64,000 nt of DNA from Salinimonas lutimaris (GTDB lineage: Bacteria > Pseudomonadota > Gammaproteobacteria > Enterobacterales > Alteromonadaceae): NCBI RefSeq assembly GCF_005222225.1, contig NZ_CP036536.1, positions 2,194,001 to 2,258,000 of the forward strand, written 5' to 3'. This document shows, in pieces, positions 58,177 through 64,000 of the stretch. The notes under the pieces were generated by a model, which did no database searches, was not told where the DNA came from, and saw only the letters and a list, made by a program, of their open reading frames with translations. The stretch's first letter is position 1; the number at the start of each line of letters is the position of its first letter. Both the position numbers and the translations under genes were made by a program.

Positions 58177-58668
58177 CTAAGCTGTTGTATCAGACATGTC
58201 AGGCTGCTGCCAGTCTTTGATCAGCAATCGGATGTGCTGGCTGCGTAGCAAAAATGTTGTCAGCAAAGCCAGTCCGGCAATCTGTAATGCCAGAATCAGT
58301 TCAAACCGCCAGTGCAGGTGAATCAGTTGCTGCACCAGCATAGTAGCTACCAGCACAACGCCGCTGAAACACAATGGTAAAATCAGCACAACCCAGCGCC
58401 TGTACCCTGCCTTCCAGAGCCGCTGTCGGTTTCCTAACAAAAGTGCTGTCAGTATAAACGGAATAGTGGCTGCCAACTTTAGCCACAACAGATGCTGATC
58501 AGGGTAAAATACCGCCAGCAAGTCTGAGGTTTGCCCCATACTGGCCAGCGCGAAAATCAGTACCAGCCAGTCCAGTGCATTCATCAGCAATAACAGATAG
58601 AGCCAGCGAGGCGGTTTGATAACACCACTGTCATCATAACAGTGCAAAGGAAGCGGTAGTGAGGGCAT
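58177..58668 (-). CDS. Small inner-membrane protein, unknown function
   Basis: 163-aa protein with about four transmembrane helices (around 22-43, 56-78, 90-110 and 120-142) after a short N-terminal cytoplasmic stretch. It has no recognisable motif. It is convergent with the preceding unknown gene and lies downstream of the LPS-kinase-like gene on the same strand, 72 bases away, so co-transcription is possible. Confidence 0.6.
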   Translation of the reverse strand: MPSLPLPLHCYDDSGVIKPPRWLYLLLLMNALDWLVLIFALASMGQTSDLLAVFYPDQHLLWLKLAATIPFILTALLLGNRQRLWKAGYRRWVVLILPLCFSGVVLVATMLVQQLIHLHWRFELILALQIAGLALLTTFLLRSQHIRLLIKDWQQPDMSDTTA

Positions 58669-58740
58669 ATCGATCTGGCGCTACAACAAAAAGCAATAAA
58701 GAACACGTATGGTAACCAGACACGCGTCAAACACAAAGCG

Positions 58741-59496
58741 CTAAAACTTATCCAGCAGATTTCGAATAATGTCCAGCCCCAGGATTTGTGCTGCCAGAGC
58801 CTGCAGGCGCGCCTGCATCCGGGCCACCGGATATCCTCTGAACACCCAGAATTTGCGCTTATGGTTATACTGCTCAAATAAGCGGGCTTTGGTATCTGGC
58901 ATTGCCTGCGCGCCCAGTTGCTGCCACGCTTTATATGCGCCGGTCAGATCAGCCCCGCGCATAAAACGCTGCAACCAGCGGGGGAACTTACGCAAACTCA
59001 CGGCTGACTGATAATCAATAAAATGTGGCATACCCTGCTCGGTACACACCACATTGCCAAAGTTACGCAAATCCAGATGTGATAAACCGGCCCGGTGCAT
59101 TTGAGCAATCATACGCTCCATCCGGGTAAAAAATGCCGGCGGTAACTTGCGTTCGTCATGGCGCAGGGACTTCAGGGTTTCGCCTTTTACAAACGGATAG
59201 GCAAATGCGACCGGATTTAAGGCATAACAACTCACATCAAACAGTGACAAAGAAGACAGCAGTGTCAGCGCACGGACCTCCCGCTTTACAAAACTTCTGG
59301 CCAGTGTTTTTCTGACCCACCACGGGCACTGGCTGAAATCCTTAATAATATAACTGCCCTGCCCGGTTGAGACCTTATAGACCTGCGCATTGGCCCAGCG
59401 CCCGGCATGTAGTAAACAAACACCTGATACATTAGCCGGCTTTTGCAATGCCCGGGACAGTGCCCGCTCCGCCTGCTCAATATTCACTCTGATCAT
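58741..59496 (-). CDS. LPS-kinase-like / RIO-type protein kinase-fold protein
   Basis: 251-aa protein with a small kinase fold. A lysine in SYIIKDF (K52) and a glutamate in KREVRAL (E73) fit the ATP-binding pair. The catalytic loop SHLDLRNFGNVV (H140, D142, N148) and metal-binding FIDYQSA (D161) follow. This layout resembles the KdkA/WaaP/InaA lipopolysaccharide-kinase group and RIO kinases. A role in phosphorylating lipid A core sugar or another small substrate is plausible, but the substrate is unknown. No other LPS genes are adjacent; kdsB lies about 4 kb away. Confidence 0.7.
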   Translation of the reverse strand: MIRVNIEQAERALSRALQKPANVSGVCLLHAGRWANAQVYKVSTGQGSYIIKDFSQCPWWVRKTLARSFVKREVRALTLLSSLSLFDVSCYALNPVAFAYPFVKGETLKSLRHDERKLPPAFFTRMERMIAQMHRAGLSHLDLRNFGNVVCTEQGMPHFIDYQSAVSLRKFPRWLQRFMRGADLTGAYKAWQQLGAQAMPDTKARLFEQYNHKRKFWVFRGYPVARMQARLQALAAQILGLDIIRNLLDKF

Positions 59497-59592
59497 CCTG
59501 GAAAAACAATGGAATCAGGGTATTGTCCGCACACATTGTTGCCTAGGCAACTTCGTATAGAGAAACAGGCAGGTTTTCACGATAAATGCCGC

Positions 59593-60033
59593 TTAAAGCT
59601 TTTTAAGACAGCCGCTTAAAACATTCTCGACAACTTTCATATCGCTTTCATTTACATCTTGCAGACTGTGCTGATACACCTGCGCCACACAATCACAGGC
59701 TTTTTCAAACCGGGCCTGACCGGAAGCTGTCAACGCAATCATCTGCGAACGATTATCAGACTGTAAAACCCGTTCAACCAGTGCCTTGCATTCAAGCCGT
59801 TTGAGCATCCGACTCATCGCCCCTTTATCGTAAGCCAGGGCGTCGCACAGTTGGGTGGAGGTGGCTTGCTTCATGTCTGACAGCGTGACCAGTACCCCAT
59901 ACTGGGCAGCAGTCAGATCACAGGCCGCCAGAGTGTTATCCAGTTTGACTAACAGGGCATTGCGCAAATGAATCACGGTACGGCAAACCCGGGTGGCGGC
60001 ATCATCGGATGAACACCCCTGTTCGGTAGGCAA
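59593..60033 (-). CDS. MarR-family transcriptional regulator
   Basis: 146-aa winged-helix regulator. The DNA-binding region is ATSTQLCDALAYDKGAMSRMLKRLECKALVERVLQSDNRSQMIALTASGQ, with the typical wing and following helix. Cysteines are numerous (C7, C17, C38, C63, C76 among others), which could allow redox sensing, but this is not proven. It is divergent from rimO and 97 bases from the kinase-like gene downstream on the same strand. The target is unknown. Confidence 0.82.
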   Translation of the reverse strand: MPTEQGCSSDDAATRVCRTVIHLRNALLVKLDNTLAACDLTAAQYGVLVTLSDMKQATSTQLCDALAYDKGAMSRMLKRLECKALVERVLQSDNRSQMIALTASGQARFEKACDCVAQVYQHSLQDVNESDMKVVENVLSGCLKKL

Positions 60034-60194
60034 AATAAACTCCTCAATGTTTAGTGCTGCACGGCTTGTACACCATACTGATTACCCAGCGGACTGGCAA
60101 TTTTTCTGCCAGTGCGAAAAACCTGACCCGCCCGGATAGTGTCTGAGCGGCTTAGTGGTATACTACCGACAACAAAAATTGATAAGTTGTTTCA

Positions 60195-61631
60195 ATGTCA
60201 GTAGAAAAATATACACCGAACCAAACGACCACGCTAAGCACACCTGTGAAGGTGTTAAGCAGCGAACAGGCCAGCCAGACAATCAGCCAGCCGAACAAAA
60301 ACAGCCGGATTGGTTTTATCAGCCTAGGCTGCCCGAAGAACCTGGTTGACTCAGAGCGTATTTTAACGCAACTGCGCACCGAAGGTTATGATGTTGTGCC
60401 CTCGTACAATGACGCCGATCTGGTTGTGGTCAACACGTGCGGATTCATTGACGCCGCCGTGGAAGAGTCACTGGACACCATTGGTGAAGCCCTGGCTGAA
60501 AATGGCAAGGTGATTGTCACTGGTTGCCTGGGTATTAAAGAAGATGAAATTCGCGAGGTGCATCCAAATGTGCTGGCGATCACCGGCCCTCATGCTTACG
60601 AGGAAGTGGTTGAACAGATTCATACTCACCTGCCCAAGCCAGAATTTAATCCGTATGCAGACCTGGTGCCGGATCACGGGGTTAAGCTGACGCCGCGTCA
60701 CTATGCTTACCTGAAAATTTCAGAAGGCTGTAATCATCGCTGTACCTTCTGCATCATCCCGTCTATGCGGGGCGATCTGGTCAGCCGGCCGGTGGGCGAA
60801 ATTCTGGATGAAGCCAAACGACTTAAAGCCGGCGGTGTCAATGAACTGCTGGTGATTTCTCAGGATACCAGTGCTTTTGGAGTAGATGTAAAACATCGCA
60901 CAGGTTTTTGGGATGGTATGCCGGTTAAAGCGCACCTGCAGCAGCTTTGTGACAAACTGGGCGAGTTAGATATGTGGATTCGGCTACACTATGTTTATCC
61001 CTACCCGCATGTTGACGATCTTATTCCTTTAATGAACGAAGGTAAGATCCTGCCATATCTGGATATTCCGTTACAACACGCCAGCAAGCGTATTCTAAAA
61101 CTGATGAAACGCCCGGGTAGTGCCGACCGGACTTTGGAAAGAATTAAAAAGTGGCGCGAGATCTGTCCTGAGCTGATTATCCGCTCCACCTTTATTGTGG
61201 GCTTCCCAGGTGAAACTGAAGAAGAATTTGAGGAGTTGCTGGAGTTCATTCGTGAAGCGCGTCTGGATCGGGTTGGCTGCTTTATGTATTCACCGGTAGA
61301 AGGCGCCAAAGCCAATGACCTGCCAGACCCGGTGCCAGAAGAGGTTAAGCAGATCCGACACCGCCGTTTTATGGATATTCAGGGTGAAATCAGTGCGGCA
61401 CGGTTACAGGAACGCATTGGTAAAGAATATCAGGTGGTGATTGATAGCGTCGATAGTGAAGGCGCTATTGGCCGCAGCTACGCTGATGCACCGGAAGTCG
61501 ATGGTGTGGTCCATCTTAACGGTGTTTACGATGTTACCCCCGGCCAGCGCATCTGGGCTGAGGTTATTCATGCCGATGAGCATGATGTCTGGGCCGTACC
61601 GGTCGAGGATGAAGACGGCGATGCCGAATAA
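60195..61631 (+). CDS. rimO: Ribosomal protein S12 methylthiotransferase RimO
   Basis: 478-aa radical-SAM enzyme that methylthiolates Asp of ribosomal protein S12. The N-terminal UPF0004 domain begins [19 protein letters not shown]. The radical-SAM cluster cysteines are in [18 protein letters not shown], and a TRAM domain forms the C-terminus ([29 protein letters not shown]). It has a polar N-terminal extension of about 37 residues (rich in S, T, Q, N) before the core, compared with E. coli RimO (441 aa); the ATG at 60195 is the only suitable start seen. Confidence 0.95.
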   Translation: MSVEKYTPNQTTTLSTPVKVLSSEQASQTISQPNKNSRIGFISLGCPKNLVDSERILTQLRTEGYDVVPSYNDADLVVVNTCGFIDAAVEESLDTIGEALAENGKVIVTGCLGIKEDEIREVHPNVLAITGPHAYEEVVEQIHTHLPKPEFNPYADLVPDHGVKLTPRHYAYLKISEGCNHRCTFCIIPSMRGDLVSRPVGEILDEAKRLKAGGVNELLVISQDTSAFGVDVKHRTGFWDGMPVKAHLQQLCDKLGELDMWIRLHYVYPYPHVDDLIPLMNEGKILPYLDIPLQHASKRILKLMKRPGSADRTLERIKKWREICPELIIRSTFIVGFPGETEEEFEELLEFIREARLDRVGCFMYSPVEGAKANDLPDPVPEEVKQIRHRRFMDIQGEISAARLQERIGKEYQVVIDSVDSEGAIGRSYADAPEVDGVVHLNGVYDVTPGQRIWAEVIHADEHDVWAVPVEDEDGDAE

Positions 61632-61640
61632 CTGACTACC

Positions 61641-61670
61641 ACAGGCCCGCTCAGACGGGCCTGTTTTTTT
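61641..61670 (+). terminator. Terminator after rimO
   Basis: ACAGGCCCG and CGGGCCTGT form a perfect 9-bp stem with a 6-base loop, followed by a seven-base T run, 9 bases past the rimO stop. Confidence 0.93.
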
Positions 61671-62673
61671 AGTTCAGTTTTTTCAGTTTGCTGACTACCG
61701 CCGACGTTTCTATCGCCCCGGCTTTGGCCGCACCGCCAATCAGCCAAATCTGATCGCTGAGCATCACAGCACCCAGCCCATGCCGGGCCAGCGGCATGAT
61801 AGATGCATGCGACCAGCGATCCCGCTGTAAATCGTAGCGCCAGACTTCGTTATATACACCGCCGCCGTTGTCAAAATACTCGCCGCCAAACACAAAAATA
61901 TTATGCCGGTAACTGACGCAAGCCATCCCAGCCTGAGCCTGCGGCATAGGTTTCAGGCTTTGCCATTCGCTGGTTTTTGGATCAAACACTTCATGGACGG
62001 CAACATTTCCTTTGCCTACCTGCCGGCCGCCGATAACATGAATTTTATGATCATAAACTACCGCACAGGCACTGTTACGGGGAGTTGGCAGTTCGGTGGC
62101 GGTTTTCCATATACCACTGTCAGGTTCATAAATACCGTGCCAGTTGGTATCGGTGTGATCCCGCCATTGCCCATTAGCCTCGGAAGACTGAATCCGACCG
62201 CCAATCAGGTGGATATGGCCATCCAGATATACCACCACAGGCTCGGACACCGGCTGCGGCAACTGCCCCTGATGATGCCAGGCATTCTGCTTCGGGTTGT
62301 AGCGTAAAATACTGTCAGTGCTGGTCCACGGACCCTCTTGCGTTTCAATAAACCCGCCAAACAGCCACAAATCCTTGTCTCCGGCTGCCAGCACGGCATG
62401 ATGCCGGGGTTCAGGTAACGGTGCCAGTGATTGCCACTGTTGCGCAGAAGGCTCCAGGCGATAAACCCCGTCGCTAACGATAAACCCGTTATCTGACTGA
62501 TTCAGTCCGCCAGCCACGTAGATATTTTTGTCCAACACCGCCGGATAGATTTCCTGAAGGGGCTCAGGCAAGAAAGGACCAACGCTCCACTGATAATCGG
62601 TTACCGGCTCTGTGGCCGAGACTGTGCCGGCACTGAGTATCAGCGCCAGACACCAGCGTACCGGCTTTACCAT
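61669..62673 (-). CDS. Exported kelch-repeat protein
   Basis: 334-aa protein with a signal peptide (cleavage after GTVSA, about residue 20) and about six kelch repeats forming a beta-propeller (recurring GG at the ends of strands: IYVAGG, LWLFGG, IHLIGG, IHVIGG, IFVFGG, IWLIGG). Propellers of this size resemble sialic acid mutarotase NanM and kelch domains of sugar oxidases, but no catalytic motif identifies an activity. It overlaps the upstream short-chain dehydrogenase by 7 bases on the same strand, so the two are co-transcribed. Confidence 0.8.
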   Translation of the reverse strand: MVKPVRWCLALILSAGTVSATEPVTDYQWSVGPFLPEPLQEIYPAVLDKNIYVAGGLNQSDNGFIVSDGVYRLEPSAQQWQSLAPLPEPRHHAVLAAGDKDLWLFGGFIETQEGPWTSTDSILRYNPKQNAWHHQGQLPQPVSEPVVVYLDGHIHLIGGRIQSSEANGQWRDHTDTNWHGIYEPDSGIWKTATELPTPRNSACAVVYDHKIHVIGGRQVGKGNVAVHEVFDPKTSEWQSLKPMPQAQAGMACVSYRHNIFVFGGEYFDNGGGVYNEVWRYDLQRDRWSHASIMPLARHGLGAVMLSDQIWLIGGAAKAGAIETSAVVSKLKKLN

Positions 62674-63326
62674 GGCAGCGTGTCACCATTGGAATGCACA
62701 AACTGTCCGGTAGTGTCCATGTTCAGCTCTTCAAGTCGCTGCACAAGGCGGCTCGCTGCTGTGGCGGTATCAATATCCCCGGCGTTGTTCACCATTTCGG
62801 TCTGTACAAAACCCGGATGCAGCAATGCCACAGCAATATTGCGGTCTTTAAGATCATGGGCCAGTGAGACACCCGCAGCATTGAGGGCAGCTTTAGACAT
62901 CCGGTAACCATAGTAACCGCCTGAGCCATTATCTGTCATTGAGCCCATGCGACTGGTGATCAGACCGATTTTGGCGCCCTCATGCAGATTTCCCAGCAAT
63001 CGCTGAGTTATCAGCAAAGGCCCCAGTGCATTAACCCGAAACTGATAGTCAATGGTGTTCGGATCCCAGTCTCCTAACGATTCCTTGCCCAGCACACCGG
63101 CATTATTGATCAAAATATCAATGGCTACATTTTTCAGCGGAGCCAGAGCTTCTGTCAGGCCATCGGGGTTTGCCACGTCCACGCCTTTCACTAACGTAGC
63201 GCCGCTTTTATTCAAATCATCACAGCTATTGCGGCATAACGCATAAACCTGATGTCCCTTATCCAGATAAGCCTGAACCAGTGCCAGTCCAATGCCTCTG
63301 TTTGCGCCGGTGATTACAATATTCAT
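62667..63326 (-). CDS. Short-chain dehydrogenase/reductase
   Basis: 219-aa NAD(P)-dependent short-chain oxidoreductase with the cofactor motif TGANRGIG at the N-terminus, LINNAG at about residue 73, catalytic serine in LITSRMGSM and YGYRMSK holding the YxxxK dyad. It is shorter than typical members because its C-terminal part is minimal (HPGFVQTEM, then a short tail). It resembles the CsgA/SniffeR-like group. The substrate is unknown. It is the first gene of a unit with the kelch protein. Confidence 0.82.
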   Translation of the reverse strand: MNIVITGANRGIGLALVQAYLDKGHQVYALCRNSCDDLNKSGATLVKGVDVANPDGLTEALAPLKNVAIDILINNAGVLGKESLGDWDPNTIDYQFRVNALGPLLITQRLLGNLHEGAKIGLITSRMGSMTDNGSGGYYGYRMSKAALNAAGVSLAHDLKDRNIAVALLHPGFVQTEMVNNAGDIDTATAASRLVQRLEELNMDTTGQFVHSNGDTLPW

Positions 63327-63352
63327 GGCAAACCTCCTATGTTAAATCTTAC

Positions 63353-64000
63353 CTATAAAATACTCAGCAAATGAACCAGATCCTCAGGTGTATCAATGCC
63401 CACCGGTGGCGCGGCAACCGCCACATCTACATGGATTTTATCGCCGTACCATAATGCCCGTAACTGTTCCAGCGACTCCAGCTGCTCCAGTACGGTAGAA
63501 GGATATTCAACATACCGGGTGATATAGCTGGCACGATACGCGTATATACCGATATGCCGCAAATAGCCGCCCGGCTCTAACGACTCGGTTCTTTCCAGCA
63601 TCGCTGCCCGGTCAAACGGAATCGCTGAGCGGGAAAAATAAATGGCTTCCTGATGCTGATTAGCGATGACCTTCACCATATTCGGGTTAGACACATCGTC
63701 GGCATTATCAAACGGGGTGGCCAGAGTGGCCATCGGAATATCCGGCCGGTCAGCCAGATTCGCCGCCACCTGCTGAATGTTTTCAGCCGGCACAAATGGC
63801 TCATCTCCCTGTACATTTACCACGATGGTGTCTTCAGGCAGTTGCAGCGTCTTTACCACCTCGGCCAGTCGCTCTGTACCCGAATTATGGTCAGAGCGGG
63901 TCATACATACTGTACAGCGCTCGCCCACGGCTTCACCAATACGCTCGTCGTCGGTCGCCACCACCACCTGACTGGCGCCCGCTTCAAACGCCCGGTCAAT
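63353..64000 (-). CDS. kdsB: CMP-KDO synthetase (N-terminus outside window)
   Basis: C-terminal part of 3-deoxy-manno-octulosonate cytidylyltransferase, which activates KDO with CTP for LPS inner-core synthesis. The frame is open to the window edge: the upstream residues IDRAFEAGASQ join VVVATDDERIGEAVG, so the gene starts beyond 64000. NVQGDEPFVP (metal and nucleotide binding), MATLATPFD, IYFSRSAIPFDR, HIGIYAYRASYITRY and IDTPEDL are all typical. It lies 26 bases ahead of the short-chain dehydrogenase gene on the same strand. Confidence 0.95.
   Translation of the reverse strand: MDRAFEAGASQVVVATDDERIGEAVGERCTVCMTRSDHNSGTERLAEVVKTLQLPEDTIVVNVQGDEPFVPAENIQQVAANLADRPDIPMATLATPFDNADDVSNPNMVKVIANQHQEAIYFSRSAIPFDRAAMLERTESLEPGGYLRHIGIYAYRASYITRYVEYPSTVLEQLESLEQLRALWYGDKIHVDVAVAAPPVGIDTPEDLVHLLSIL

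Overview
The window reads as the chromosome of a marine gammaproteobacterium of the order Alteromonadales, most like Alteromonas or Salinimonas in the Alteromonadaceae. This rests on protein similarity recognised by eye (a VolA/Pla-1-type lipase, large TonB-dependent receptors, a sdhCDAB-sucABCD block divergent from gltA, SohB, CmoM, TcdA and RimO), on polysaccharide-degradation genes typical of marine heterotrophs, and on the roughly even base composition. I saw no prophage, insertion sequence, tRNA, rRNA or CRISPR array.

Layout. 1-4.6 kb: the end of a D-lactate dehydrogenase-like gene, cmoM with a NIF3-family gene, then an acyl-CoA thioesterase convergent with a psrA-like regulator and sohB. 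4.8-12.1 kb: a large extracytoplasmic lipase, a yciK-type reductase, an orphan soluble histidine kinase, a peroxiredoxin-like protein and glnS. 12.3-21.5 kb: an alpha-glucan (starch/maltodextrin) locus with a LacI-type regulator, a three-gene operon (cyclomaltodextrinase-like GH13, MFS sugar transporter, lipoprotein GH13), an unknown gene and a second lipoprotein GH13. 21.6-23.7 kb: an orphan exosortase-associated-type acyltransferase, a long gene-free stretch and a SpoU-type RNA methylase. 23.8-30.0 kb: a complete histidine-utilisation locus, hutC-hutU-hutH divergent from hutI-hutG. 30.2-39.4 kb: a GH16 beta-glucanase, an Oar-like TonB-dependent receptor and a second receptor that carries the same operator as the alpha-glucan genes. 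39.8-51.7 kb: the TCA-cycle block sucABCD and sdhCDAB, divergent from gltA. 51.8-64 kb: a membrane protein, the GDP-mannose pair cpsG/manC, a glutathionyl-hydroquinone reductase, tcdA, an unknown gene, a small membrane protein, an LPS-kinase-like protein, a MarR regulator, rimO, a kelch protein with a short-chain dehydrogenase, and the C-terminal part of kdsB.

How the genes work together. The clearest system is alpha-glucan use. The near-palindrome TGCATACGTATTCA occurs upstream of the cyclomaltodextrinase-MFS-amylase operon, of the separate amylase at 19.6-21.5 kb, and of the TonB receptor at 36.5-39.4 kb. This suggests one LacI-type regulon covering lipoprotein amylases, outer-membrane uptake, periplasmic hydrolysis and inner-membrane transport. 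The GH16 glucanase has its own pair of different LacI-type operators, for which no regulator lies in the window. The hut genes share a divergent control region with a perfect palindrome, the expected target of HutC. Intrinsic terminators separate most transcription units and are listed one by one. All similarity statements come from reading the sequences; no database was searched.
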